A stretch of DNA of 64,000 nucleotides from contig CAJJDP010000033.1 of NCBI GenBank assembly GCA_905182995.1, positions 63,817 to 127,816 on the forward strand, written 5' to 3'. Below, one piece after another: positions 26,600 through 38,794 of the stretch. Numbering within the stretch: the stretch's first letter is position 1; each line of letters begins with the position of its first letter. The notes beneath the pieces were generated by a model. It had not been told where the DNA came from. It searched no databases and saw only the letters and a list, made by a program, of their open reading frames with translations. A program made the translations under genes and the position numbers. The stretch comes from Paramecium octaurelia. Taxonomy: Eukaryota > Ciliophora > Oligohymenophorea > Peniculida > Parameciidae.

Positions 26600-29500
26600 T
26601 ACAGTAATTTTATCATTTGTAATGATATTGTCCAATTCTTTTAGAGGTGTTTCCTATTTTTCACATAATGGAGCAAGCTTCTTAGTGAATATCAATCTTC
26701 CTTCCATTTTCATCAATTTCGACATTTTAATATTTTTGCTCAAATGATAGTGATAATATTCTAATATAGTGTTGTTTTATTGTCTTACCATTTAAACCTT
26801 TATCCCATCCTAATTCCCTAAAAATACTGATTTTTTTATTGATTGTTAAAGGGTTTTGAAATCTAGCATTAATAGCAATACTGCTAGGGTGTATTTTAAA
26901 ATAATCCCAGCAATCCTAAACATTTTTACTGACACCTTTCTCATAATGAACTTAACCAATTCAACATATTAGACTACCAAAACAGTAGAACATGCAAATA
27001 TAAAAATCAATTGTTTACTTTAATCTACGAGCCTCAAATTTGAATGAATCTATGTCCTTATTTTAGCAAAGGAATACAATAAGTTCTATTAGTATCTTTT
27101 TTTTAAGATATAAGGTAAGAAGGACAAATTATTTGATCTTTAGAACGTGAGTTTTCAGTATTCATTAAGTTCAACAAATTTATCATGCTATAAAACTGCT
27201 GATAAAAATGATAGTTGAAAATTCTTTTCATCGTTGCAAATGTTAATAGTGAATGTATAAAACTGCATTAGAACAAGATAGTTCATTAGAATTAATGCGG
27301 GTCTAAATAATATGCTATGTACTATGATAACTACTAATTAGAGTAGAACACTTGAAAAAATTTTAACAGCATAAGCAATAGTATTTAAAAGACAAATACA
27401 AATAGAATCTTAATTTGTGCATTAAATATCAGTGTTTAAACTGAGGTGGACACTACCAAAATTGGTGCATTCATCAAATCCAATAATACTGAAGCATGCG
27501 TTGAAACAAGTAAATAACTTTTGATAAATAGCCTTAGCAAGCGCTCAAAGGTGTACTGGTTTACTGAGTAAATTAAATAAGGAGTATTAAAGGGATGATA
27601 TAGGTAAACTGGAATGAAAAGAAATAAATAATGCTAGAATCTGTTGAAGAGGAAAATGATGTGCAATGTAAATAAAATCCTTTAAAAATTACAACATTTG
27701 TTCTATCCAAATTATCAGTAAAAGCAATGAGCATAAGTTGATGAATTGTGTCTCAACACGTAATATATAACTTTTGTAGTAGTATTTACATAGCCAAGGC
27801 TTTTGAAATCATAAATAATATTGGCATGCTATTAGGTCGGTGTAAATATTGAAACCAATTTGTACTTTGAAGTGTGAAGCAGACACTAAATCTGATTAAA
27901 ATTCTTTTGCGCTATTTGAATATAACCATTTGAGAATAGCTTCATGATTTCAGTTAGGTATGCCTTATAAACTTAAATGATCTAAAAATTTTGCCCTAGT
28001 AATTCCTATGATGAATTAAACAAAAATAATATCAATTTATGTTTTAAGCAATTTTACGCCACTGATATTATATTCTAGAGTGGTTTACAAGAGTAAGAAA
28101 GGAACAATATTACCACCGTATTGCATAATGAGCAATATGAATTCAAGTTGATGAATTACAATTTCATCTTATTTGATCTGCATAGTTAGCAAGATTTTGA
28201 AATTACCAGATACTCATTCTCATAGTGTCCATTTGGTGCGTCTAATATAACAGCTTGGTAGTAGTAGAAATTAACATACACCAGAATACACCAATACAAT
28301 TTAATTCGTAGGTATCCAAAAACATGATTATATAAATAAGAATATTGGTAAATTTAGTGAATGCTAAACTATTAGTCAAAAATTTATTTTAATCCAGCAA
28401 GAACAAAGTTAAACGTTGTAAACATTATTAAAAGTAATACAAAGTTTTTATTTACGACATAAAGTAAGCTACCCTTCCCCATTCATTTATTAAATTTGAT
28501 GCAAGAATGATCTCAATAGCCTTCAAAACCGTGTACAAGCATTACTAATATTTGAATTATCATCACTGCCAAGTACCCACTTTAGGCTATCAGTTCAGTT
28601 CAGAAAATTGTCAAAAACATTCTGAATGCTATAATAAATTTTCGAGATCGCCAGAGTTTCCTTCACAAAATGTTTATGAAAGAGTTGATAAAAAGTGCCT
28701 GGAATGCTTAAAATATGGGAGCATTAATAAATACAGCGATATTCATTTATCATATGTAATGCATCAATAACAATAATTGGATGGATTGCAAGTAGATGAA
28801 CACTCAATTCTAGTTCACATTTGAGTACATAATATTTGTTAATAGCGTTTCTCGTAGTCATTCAAGGACAGCTTAAGTATTATATACGATAGGTGGGAAC
28901 AATCATACAATCCTCCATTTATCTCAGAATTACAGTTAAATTGTACTGAGTATATTTGCAGATATATATAATGTGCAAGACCATAGTACTTCTTGATCTA
29001 GTGGTACATCTAGAGCGATGTTACCAAATTTTAAATTAATATTTAAGCACTGCCAGGGAATTTTGAACCTGGTTTAAGAATTAAGTAATTCTCATCTGTT
29101 GAATCATACTTACTTATATAGATGTTAGTTATTATCAACATCCAGTAAAAAAGTAAAAATCATCATCTCCAATATAAAAAGAATGTAAAAATGTTTCACA
29201 AAGGTTTAAAGATAACAAATCAAGCAAGGATATGGATACTATAGATCTGTTATTCAATATTAGCTATTCAAGTTTGAGAAAATTTGAGTGATGGCCAGAA
29301 TTAAGACACCAACTCAAGGAGGGGGCAAAAATGCTTAAAAAAACTAATCTTTGTAATTATCAATACACTGAATGCTGAAGAACAATATTCAGCTAGACTT
29401 AATGTAACAATTTGTTATTTTTAGCAAGTATTCCTTTCATCATCATAGTAATTAAAAATATTCTTATATTTGGCAGGATCTCATAGAAATAGAAAATAGC

Positions 29501-31019
29501 GTAAACATAGGATTCAAATTTTAATTCTCAATATGCCACAATAGAACTACAATTAGCAGCCAAGTTGAGGTAAACAGATGTTAGAAATTAAGTACTCAAA
29601 GGATTATAACAACTTGTAAAATTAGTCTTTTGGAATAGAAAGCACATTATTATGAGATAAGCAAATGTAAAGCAAGATGTTCATTTTAACATATATTAGC
29701 ATAGCAAGGGGATGAACAATAAAGAAACACCACTTGATTCGCTACAAATCTAATTAAATTAGCAGAAACATATGAGAAACCGATGCCTTAACATGCCTTA
29801 TGAACATGTTGAAAACACGAAGAACATATTGACTAAGTTTTAGAGAGGCTCAAAAAAAATTGTTCCCTTTGAATATCTGATAAAGAGGCAACACTATTGA
29901 AGCAATTATTATTATATAGCTTATCACACTTTTTAATTATGTAGACGTAATCCAGGCATAAATTTTACAATTCGATCAACACTGCAATCCAAGTTAGTAC
30001 TTGAAACTTTAATGCACATTATCTGAAATTGTAATGGTTAAGAAATTACAGCTAAACAATCTTCAAAGTCAGAATAAGGTGAAGCAGTACATTGATACTA
30101 GCTAAGTTAATTACAATTATAACAATAGGTAGGAAAACAGTATGGGCATTTACTGCAAGATAAAATACACTCATCATATTCGTTCTCACAAGGTTTAGTA
30201 ACCTTTTGCAACCAATCACATTAAAGGAGGTATTTTTACCTGGAAGGTGCAAGATTGAAAGGAATGGAAATTTAATTTGGGACCTCAAATAAAAACAAAG
30301 TATTTTACACTCCCAACAGAAACCAAAATTAATGGTTCACTCCTAGAAAAGAATTACATTTTTTAAGGTACAAACATTAGTCGAAAATAATTATATATGT
30401 ACTGCCATTTTTAAAGAAGAATCATAATTAGGAAATTCATCTTGAAGATTTGCCAACTGAATTTACAATATCTATTATAAGATGAGTATGATAAGTAACG
30501 ATATTCTGATATTCAAGTTAAATAGCGGATTCATGATCTGCCATATTTAAATGTTTCCTATAAAATCTACTAGCGCATTAGATCTATTCTTAGATTTAGA
30601 GCATTTATTGCATATGCCTAATCTTAAACCCCACTGGTCATAAATATTATATTTATCAATCTAACTTCCTGTATTATTAAGACACAGAACAAAGGTTGGA
30701 GCAGGCAGTATTTAATTCAATGCTATCCAAAATATACTTCCCTATGATGTTCACCTATAATTTATAGTGATAAACAATACAAAAAGTAGTGCACTACTAC
30801 TGGCAGTCCTATGCATAAGTGTTAAGTATGAAGCAGATTTGAGAGCAGTTATTCATTTTAAATAATTTTGTTATGGTTAGCCTTAAGCAACCAGTTTCAG
30901 AGAGAAATACCCAATGATATATATATTACAACCACTGAATCAATCTTGCTTATAATAAAACGGTTTTAGCCTGAGTATTATTTTATGCACAAAGTAAAAG
31001 ATAGGGATAAAGAGATCAT
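26600..31019 (-). pseudogene. degraded large secreted cysteine-rich protein gene
   Basis: The ATG at 31019 begins a hydrophobic leader (MISLSLSFTLCIKQYSG). Coherent Cys-containing segments follow in changing frames over more than 4 kb: CSQICF...CQQQCTTFC (about 30830), CENEYDECILSCSKCPYCF (about 30190), CSSCFQHVHKACQGIGF with CSSPCYANIC (about 29830-29680), a frame of about 160 codons at 28250-27740 starting YYYQAVILDAPNGHYENEYL, and CFNACFSIIGFDECTNFG (about 27515). A long Cys-rich secreted protein could be a surface antigen relative, but the strict periodicity of immobilization antigens is not visible, so I do not assign a family. Frames break every 50-160 codons. A plus-strand frame of about 208 codons at 28199-28825 overlaps it and is probably an antisense shadow. 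Confidence 0.5.
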
Positions 31020-31329
31020 GTAAGATATCATCTATTAATCAAATTATTATAACAACCTATAGTAATACTTTTCCGGCTGTCGATATGCACTTTCAAGCAA
31101 TCCTTTATTAATGTCTGAAGTATTTGATATTACCTCTGATATTAAATTATGGCATTATATATTAATAAAAAAATAAAAAAATTCAATTTGGTTTCAATTA
31201 CTTTTTATAAATGTTGTAATAAAGAAGAATTGAGATTAAATTTAGATGTGTTATAGTTTAATATAATGTAATTTAAGCTATCATATGGGAATTTATTACA
31301 ATCATACTCCAATTACCTTGCAATATCAA

Positions 31330-32478
31330 TTTTTGGGTTCCAATTTTTTAATTGTCCAGATATTGATGAACAATCTATAAGTTGCAAATCAACTTATGAA
31401 GAATGAGATGGTCCAACAAAAGGTTAATTGCCTATCATATATTGAAGATTCAAATAATTATGAAGTTTTAAACTATAAATTAAATTAAATCAAGAAAAAT
31501 CATCGAAAGAATAATTATCATGTGGTATTTTTGAGTTTAAAGATAATTGATTAAAATAGTATTATTTTCATAATTATATAGCCCATCAATAACATTAAAT
31601 ATGTCATAACATGTTTGGAATGTATGTAGAATCTTAAAATATGGATTTAAAGTCTTATTTGCTAAACACCATTATCTTCAAATAAAGAAGGAAATATATT
31701 TAAATTTTAAAAAAAAGTGAGTTGCATGTAAAACTATTGCTAATATATATTCAATTATTTGCAAATGCTCCAACAAGAACTATACTAGATTTTTCAAATG
31801 ATTATTCGTTTATTGATGAAGAAATTTAAGATAAGTATTACTCCTTGATTTATCAAGAAATTTATAGAAGGTTTTGCTAAATGTGTTGAAGAATACATCT
31901 ATGATTTCACAATTAGAAAGTGTATTATTAAGATGCCATCCTATTAAAATTGCCTCCGATCATACATTAATTTGGAATAGTAAGTAATTTGCACTCTTTC
32001 TGCAATTGACGATTTTAAATTGCACTGAAAATCACAAATTGTGATCTCAAATTCTTAAATGTAGACAATTTATCAAACAAAATAGTCTACTCTTTAATGC
32101 TTATTTTGTGAAGTTTACTATATGTTCTCTATATAATCTTCAGCACTAATTCAAGGTTTTATCATTTTTATCAGCATTTTATTGAGTTACCCATTTATTA
32201 TTAATATTCTAAAAGTCTATTATAAAAAATACAGGTTGCTAGTTTATCTTCATAATTTAAGTTTTTACAACTTTCAATCTTAATTTAAAATTCTCTTAAG
32301 GGAAAAATTTTTAAATTTAAGTATAGGATTTTGTTAATATGGAAGGAAGATAGGACTCAAAAGAATATCTAAAAGTTAATTCAATAACGCTTAAGAAAAA
32401 GTAGGATGGGAATAATTAACTTTGCAAAAATAATTTATCAAAAAAAAAATATATATCATTAATCTCCAATCTAATAAA
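31330..32478 (+). pseudogene. probable ABC transporter (MRP/ABCC-like) transmembrane-domain remnant
   Basis: A segment at about 31735-31850 reads ANAPTRTILDFSNDYSFIDE, matching the conserved 'P-GRILNRFS-D...VDE' loop of the second membrane domain of ABC exporters, with one residue of GR lost. A later open segment (about 32105-32478) begins with a hydrophobic helix (LIQGFIIFISILLSYPFIIN) followed by basic sequence, as expected for the next membrane span and cytoplasmic helix. No nucleotide-binding domain was seen before a single N at 32480. Frames differ between the segments, so the gene is broken. A TGA-free frame of about 160 codons (31334-31848) overlaps and may carry part of the coding sequence. 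ABCC exporters move organic anions and conjugates; that function is inferred only from the motif. Confidence 0.45.
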
Positions 32479-32899
32479 NTATTATTCGTAATGCTATAAT
32501 AAATTATAAAATGTTAATCTAAAAATGATAGAAATAATTAACTGTTTCAGAATTATAAACTATTCTTTCAAGAACTAAAATCGTAAAAAGAAAACTATTC
32601 ACCTATTAATATTATATTCTAAATATTTAATATATCAAAAAGATCATCAAATTTAATAGGTAAATGGAAGAAGAACTTATTTTTAAATATCGGTTCATCA
32701 AAAGGTCAGAGCTTTTAAATTAAATATTGAACATTAATTATTTTCCTACTCCAATCCATATGACATAATTCCAGTATTACAATATAAGAAATTAAAATTA
32801 AAGTCAAGATAGCAGAATAAGTGCAGACGTTAATTGAAATATTGAAATAATATATAGCATTAATATAATTCATCAATCTTAAATGATAATCTATATTTA

Positions 32900-33590
32900 G
32901 AATATTCAAAACTCAAATCCATTTTTTCTTTCTTAGTTAAATATTCGCCGTAGGGGATTTTTGCCTTCGCGTCTCACAAGATAGATAAACCATTTACGAT
33001 GTTCATAAAAACCAACCCCAAATGATTTTTAATTCTTTTATAGTCTGGTTTACCTTCCTCTAGCTTCCAATAATAAGACTTAAATATCTTTTATGAAGAG
33101 TATTTTTAATTCATGCATTTAGTTAATTCTGATGAAATGAATTTTTAGATCGATGATTACAGATACTCTTAATATCTTCTACCATTCCCTTCTTGACTTT
33201 GTTTCTCAAATTTCTAATTTTTAATCAACAATGCCAAGTATTCTTTCCTAGAGTTTCATTTGCCAATTGATATCTCACTCCATGCTTTATTACTTTCCTA
33301 TAAGTTGAATATTTTAAAATAGGGCTGATGTTTCCTCCTATCTTAATGAAAGCATTGATATTTAACAAAATTATTAATTCTTATATCTTTTTTTTTATTA
33401 CCTTTAAAATCTGAAATTAACTTTTTCAAAGAAATATTAGAATTTGCTTTCTATTAATTCCTATAACTTTATTAGTTCTAAAATTTTTACTTTCAAGTAT
33501 TTTTGAGGTTTACTCCAAATTTTGCTTAAACAATAAATAATCAGTGATTAATAATTTTCCCTTAGCAATTAAAGGAGAAGAAATTTTCAT
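32900..33590 (-). pseudogene. degraded gene of unknown function with several in-frame TGAs
   Basis: The ATG at 33590 starts MKISSPLIAKGKLLITDYLL and reads about 54 codons to a TGA. Downstream, two frames compete. One has a roughly 100-codon TGA-free stretch (33265-32965, with ...KIFKSYYWKLEEGKPDYKR). The other continues the starting frame and shows HGVRYQLANETLGKNTWHC with TGAs about every 55 codons, which is only the chance rate. The WHC context faintly recalls a FLYWCH zinc finger but lacks the full Cys/His set. I treat this as a relic with unresolved frame. Confidence 0.3.
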
Positions 33591-33980
33591 ACTGCTTGAG
33601 TTGCAAATTATAATCATTTATTAAAGTAGTCATGATTTAAGGATTCGGTGCCTTCGCCTAATATTATTATTAATGATTTTTCTTAATTACTAAATAATGG
33701 AGCTGACTTATTAACATTTGTTCTAATTATTATCTATATACATAAGTAATAATAATTATTACTGTTCTGAAACGATCAGAGGAAACGAAACTCACTTTTA
33801 GACGGGTATAATTACCAATTGTTAAAATTATTTCATATAAAAAATAAATATACACAAGGCTTTTACTGAGTAGTATGAAAGTTTTTAGGCCCATATTTAA
33901 TTAATGCAAATTGATTCTAACCTGAACTTAATTTTCTGAAAATTTTCATTTTATTAATCTTTATAAAAAGATTGAATACA

Positions 33981-34451
33981 TCAATTTTAGATTTGATCAT
34001 TTTCATTTTACCTTTTTTAAACTTCCATTACTTTAAAATTTAGAGTTTATAAACTAGCAATATAATTAGGTATATGGTTTTAAAGGAATATGAAAAAATT
34101 AGATAAATATTTTTTAATATTTTATGAAGTTACAAATAAGATAGAAGAACATATTATTTTACTAAATTAATTGATTAGAATACAACATTAAGAGTATTAT
34201 AGTATAATTAAATAAAACTAGTTGGAGTTACAATTTAAGTTAAGGTAAACTTTGTATTAACTTTCGGCTTAATGTGATTCAGCATCTCTCCAAACAATCT
34301 TTATTCTTTTATTATATATATCTGAAGTATTATAACTAGTATAATAAAAAGGATTGCTTAAATTAACTAAAAGTGGTAATAATCCAACAATATCCGTTTC
34401 AACAAAAATTCGAAAAAAAATAGCATAACAATAGAAATATATGACATTCAA
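33981..34451 (-). CDS. hypothetical membrane protein or C-terminal fragment (156 aa)
   Basis: ATG 34451 to TGA 33981-33983, 157 codons open in the ciliate code. The N-terminal 40 residues are hydrophobic (YFYCYAIFFRIFVETDIVGL, then LLPLLVNL), suggesting one or two membrane spans, followed by a basic segment ending RDAESH. It lies only 14 nt downstream of the stop of the TPR gene at 34466, in the same orientation. It may be the tail of a larger membrane protein gene cut off by rearrangement. No family assigned. Confidence 0.4.
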
Positions 34452-34465
34452 TTATATTAATGGTC

Positions 34466-35984
34466 TCATAATTATGAAAGTTAGCTCTATATATAATTCT
34501 TTTCGCGTGACCCTTTTTCCAATGCAGCCAAATAGAATTACTTAGCCTCTGATTTCTTCCCAAATTTAAATAATGAATCAGCTAAAAATTTAAAACACAT
34601 CGATATACCTTTATTTTTTAATCGAGAAGAAGTAATTTATAGATTAAGAGCTTGATCGAAACATAATATTGCATCATTATATTTCTATAAGTTGTGTAGA
34701 GCCAATCCTGAATAATAAATTAATTTACCCTTGTTATTCCATGCTTTACCATATTTTGAATTAATATCAATAGCTTTGTCGTAACATTCTATCGCTTCTT
34801 AATATTTATTCAATTTTTTTAATGACAATCCTAAATAATGATTTTTAATGATTAACTACCCTTGTTATTCCATGCACAATCAAAATTTGGATTAATAGCA
34901 ATAGCTTTGTCGTAACATACTATTGCTTCTTAATATCTATTCATATTGTCTAATGCCGATCCTAAATAATGATTTTAATGATTAACTACCCTTATTATTC
35001 CATGCTTTATCATATTTTAGATTAATAGCAATAGCTTTATCGTAACATTCAATAGCTTCTTAATATTTATTCATATTGTCTAATGACAATCCTAAATAAT
35101 GATTTTAATGATTAACTACCCTTATTATTCCATGCTTTATCATATTTTGGATTAATAGCAATAGCTTTATCGTAACATTCAATAGCTTCTTAACATTTAT
35201 TCAATTTTTTTAATGACAATCCTAAATAATGATTTTTAATGATTAACTACCCTTGTTATTCCATGCACCATCAAAATTTGGATTAATAGCAATAGCTTTG
35301 TCGTAACATTCTATTGCTTCTTAATATCTATTCATATTGTCTAATGACAATCCTGTTTTCAATAACATTCATATACCTTTATTATAAAATCCTTCAGATT
35401 CTATTATGTTCTATTTTTTTTAATCTATTATATCATCCTGTATTTCTTCGATTTTTATGATATTTTTCTATTCCCAACTCGAACTTTTTTAATCGCTTCT
35501 TTTCGTTAAATCTGTGACCCTATTCTGAACTGTTCCAAGAATATCATTCAATTATATTATTTGTTTTTCTATTTTAAATACTCTATTGGATACATATTTA
35601 ATTTTCTTTTTCCTTATAGAACAACCTTTTGATTATGTTGATTTATGACTTAAATTCCAAATATTCTTTGTTTTTAAGTTGAAGTGACATCTTTACTAAT
35701 TATTTAACATCCTATTCCATTATCTTTAAAATATATTCTAAACAATGTTAAACTTATTTTGAGATTTCTTTTAATTATTTAGTTGATTGATTGTAAACTT
35801 GTATGAATTCATTAATATATTAATTCATTTTAGAGAATCGAACACAATCATTCTAATGATCCGAATGAGTCGTTGTTAAGCACACATTACAATATTATGT
35901 TGCATTTTAACAATTCTAATTCAAACAAAATCCAATTATATCCTCATTTTCATGAGTAATGTATTTGCATTTGACGATATCCAT
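34466..35984 (-). CDS. B-box-like and TPR protein, one TPR per exon
   Basis: The start ATG at 35984 gives MDIVKCKYITHENEDIIGFC followed by CQNATQYCNVCLTTTHSDH, a paired Cys/His zinc-binding segment of B-box type. A coiled helical region (about 35800-35430) follows, then TPR units of 34 residues (LSLDNMNRYQEAIECYDKAI with NPNFDGAWNNKG). Each unit joins the next through an intron at the same site (AAG G|GT...AG|GA). Internal introns are 28-29 nt and nearly identical; the first is 24 nt, and the last ones 21 and 27 nt. Six TPRs and a C-terminal helix precede TGA 34466-34468. One unresolved frame change near 35610 (an A-rich run) lies in the linker, so a small missed intron or a frameshift is possible. 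TPRs bind partner peptides; the cellular role is unknown. Confidence 0.75.
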
Positions 35985-35999
35985 TTATCTAAAATAATT

Positions 36000-37320
36000 A
36001 AAATAATAATGATAATCTAATAAATATCTTAAACTTATATATCATATCATATATTTCTAATAGAAATCCCAATCATTCTCTAGCCTATTAATTCAGCAAA
36101 AATATTACATAAGTCTACTATTATAAACGAAATTATTCAATAATGCTATTTTATTCTACAATCAACACTAATCAATTTATTTTTTATATTATCCATTTAC
36201 TTAATTACTTTATCTTTCTCTACAATTAATTTATCTAATCAGGAACATTAAGCTGTAAATTTACTCTTATGATTTAACTTATTCTTCTATATATCCATTA
36301 TTTGTCCTATTCGAAAATCAAAAAAGAGTGTATTTAAGTTTGATCTATAAATCTAATAACAAAAAGTATTCAAAATTACTGCAAAGTTTCATACTCATAT
36401 CATTCAAAGTTTCAACAATTTAAAAATTTTGAGTATGTAAAATTCGTAATTCTCACTTTGAATAAATAAATCCTCAAATCTCACTACAACATCTATCAAG
36501 TGTGATAAGAGATAAGGGTATAATGATACTGCGTAGCTTCTTTACCTTTTCTATAATTTGTAAATCTTAGATATTGCCAAACATAGAGGAAAATTTCATT
36601 TGAACTTCTGGGTTGGGGTTCGTAAATCCCCAATAAACTAGATAGATATCACTTCTCTATTTTATATCTCTCGTTTATACTAATTAAGGTTGGGATTGAG
36701 GCAAAATGTGCACAAAGTTGCGTCGGGTGAAAACCCGATTTTCGCGACAAAGTTCGTTAGTCTTAATCGAATCATTGAGAAAAGATAATGATAAAGTAGT
36801 TTATATGAAAAAACCAAAATTATAGTTCAAAGGAAAAATTGGCTTCGCTTGAAGTGAAATCTAAAAATTAATAAAAGGTAGAATTTTAAAGGACAAAATT
36901 AGATTAATAAAAATTAATTGGAAAATGCTGAAAAAAATTTGCTTGAAATGAAAAAAATTGACATAGACTTAATTATATCAAAGGATAAGAACTACATAAA
37001 TAATATAATATTTTATCAAATATTATTTATCATTTTAGGTAAGGCTTAATTAAGTTAACGTTTTTAATATTGTAATGAAAAATTAAAATTATTAAGAGAA
37101 TGCTATGTGGGTTTAATTATTGTTATAAATTTCATTATTATTAATCTTGTCCTAAGATAAAAAATAAGACTACAAACACAAGCATTAGAGGTCATAATAT
37201 TACAACCATTAGGGGTTTATTTTTATATGAAATTAATCTTAATTAATTTTCTACACTTGTTTATTAAATTATAATAATAATGTTTAACATAATAGAGCAT
37301 TAATATGAAGTGTTTTATTT
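36000..37320. other. mostly non-coding stretch with one GC-rich hairpin
   Basis: No supported gene. The only distinctive element is the hairpin at 36717-36748, listed separately. Confidence 0.4.
36717..36748 (+). other. GC-rich hairpin with GAAA loop
   Basis: The sequence can fold as a 6-bp outer stem (GTTGCG with CGCGAC, one G-T pair), a one-sided TTTT bulge, a perfect 6-bp inner stem (TCGGGT with ACCCGA) and a GAAA tetraloop of the GNRA class. GC content here is far above the surrounding sequence, and no convincing ORF crosses it. This is compatible with part of a structured RNA, but I cannot assign a family and it lacks the large pocket of an H/ACA hairpin. Confidence 0.4.
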
Positions 37321-38083
37321 GATTCAATTATGATGATATATAGCTGCTTTATTATTTCTTCATGGTACATAATTAAATATTCAAGTTAAGTAACTTTATT
37401 GATTTTATTTGTTATGCGCATACAAATTAACCTATGTATACTTACTATGATCTGATGAGATATCAATATAAAGTATTTGTAAGTTTAAACCTTAACATTC
37501 TCTCATTTAATCAAATTATATTAGCAGAAGATCCAGATGATGTCTCTTTTTTCATGTTTTAGGTAAAAATTGATCAAATGTTGAATAAATATTCAATTAA
37601 GTTAACTCTATAATAGCCTCGTCAATAAGATTGTATTATTAAAAATATAAATAACTAGAGTATGACTAAGTACGGCTAGTACATGATTTTAAACTATTCT
37701 CATTATTTTAATTTTAAATTAGGAATTATGAAATAATTATTTTCAACTCCAAAATTTAGTATTGGATTGTCCTTGATTATAAAGCACCAACTTTGAACTC
37801 CTTTCCATCAATTCAAATTGTGGAAAAGATTTCTAATAGACTGCATATTTTATCGCCTTTTAAATCACTCCTAAAAATAATAGCTTATTACGCTAGTCTT
37901 AAAACTAAGAATATTATAAAGATGCTTTCTTCTCATATAGGAATTGGAAAAATAAAGAGAATTAATCAAATAAATATCAAGATTGAGGGTTAGAATATTT
38001 AATATTATTTCAATGCACCTTCTATCTTTACATATGATGATATTTCACTCGGTTTTTTAAACTTTTTAGCATACATCTGAATA
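37321..38083 (+). pseudogene. degraded gene of unknown function
   Basis: One frame is TGA-free for about 155 codons (37321-37795), including ILAEDPDDVSFFMFQVKID and a Gln-rich segment made of TAA/TAG codons. The coding signal then passes to another frame overlapping its end: YWIVLDYKAPTLNSFPSIQI through ...YYFNAPSIFTYDDISLGF, ending at TGA near 38081. No domain is recognised. A single frameshift near 37730-37790 may be all that separates the two halves, so this could be a recent pseudogene or a gene with a missed small intron. Confidence 0.45.
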
Positions 38084-38089
38084 TTTGAG

Positions 38090-38710
38090 AGATATATTAC
38101 CTATGTATTTTTTAATCCAATACTCATTTGGACGTAAATTTTAAGCCATCTCAAAAAATATTTAGGCTCCTTCGTATTAATTCTGATCCTTTAAAAACCA
38201 ACCTATCAATAAGAAAAGTCGAACCTTTTGCTAATAATGAGTCAATATGATTTGGATTGATTATTCAATTACTTTCTTAGCTTCCTCAAGCATTTTAAAT
38301 TATCTTAAACTTATCGATTTAAGTTTTCTCTTATTGAGTTACCTTAGAATTAAAAATAATTAGTACCTTTTGTGGATTATAAATAACAATGATTTGGATT
38401 TATTTCTAACCCTTCATCCACTAAAATGATTGCATCACTAAATTAATCAAGCAACCCTACACTATGAGCTAATATTAATATAATAGTCATACCTTTGCAA
38501 TGTAATGAAAGATAATGATTTGGATCTAGTTGCAAAACCTAAACCGCCAAATAATTGCTTCATTATATTACTCAAGTAACCTTAAACTGTCAGCCAAATA
38601 AAAATTATAATCATATCTTTACACCATAATGAATCGCAATGTTTTGGATTTATTTGGAATGCTATATCTGACAAATGATTGCTTCATTATATTACTCAAG
38701 TATCTAAATT
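38090..38710 (-). pseudogene. degenerate TPR gene with per-repeat introns
   Basis: On the minus strand the sequence reads as TPR-like units ending in 'I(N/D)PNH...KG', each followed by a short GT...AG element at the same position (for example a 24-nt one after CHYLSLHCKG-type sequence near 38490, and another near 38365). The DAIILVDEGLEINPNHCYL unit is clear. Several units are out of frame with each other. It shares the exon-per-TPR design of the genes at 34466-35984 and 47863-50382 but is decayed. Confidence 0.45.
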
Positions 38711-38794
38711 ATATATTTTATAAACATCTGATTCAGTTAGATCAAACTATTTATAAGGTGAATTTACGATTCTTATAATTAAAAAATTGAATCA

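Noticed and set aside
28199..28825. Plus-strand frame of about 208 codons without TGA, with several Cys
   Set aside because: The minus strand over the same place reads as a better composed, Cys-spaced protein in line with its neighbours (26600-31019). I kept the minus-strand model, but the plus frame is not excluded.
32900..33590. Reassignment of TGA to tryptophan (FL-TGA-KS, HC-TGA-LK, NA-TGA-IK, FL-TGA-TS read well as Trp)
   Set aside because: TGAs occur there at about the chance rate, another frame is equally coding-like, and clean genes in the window use TGA as stop. At 61.5 kb the in-frame TGA lies in a 24-nt intron.
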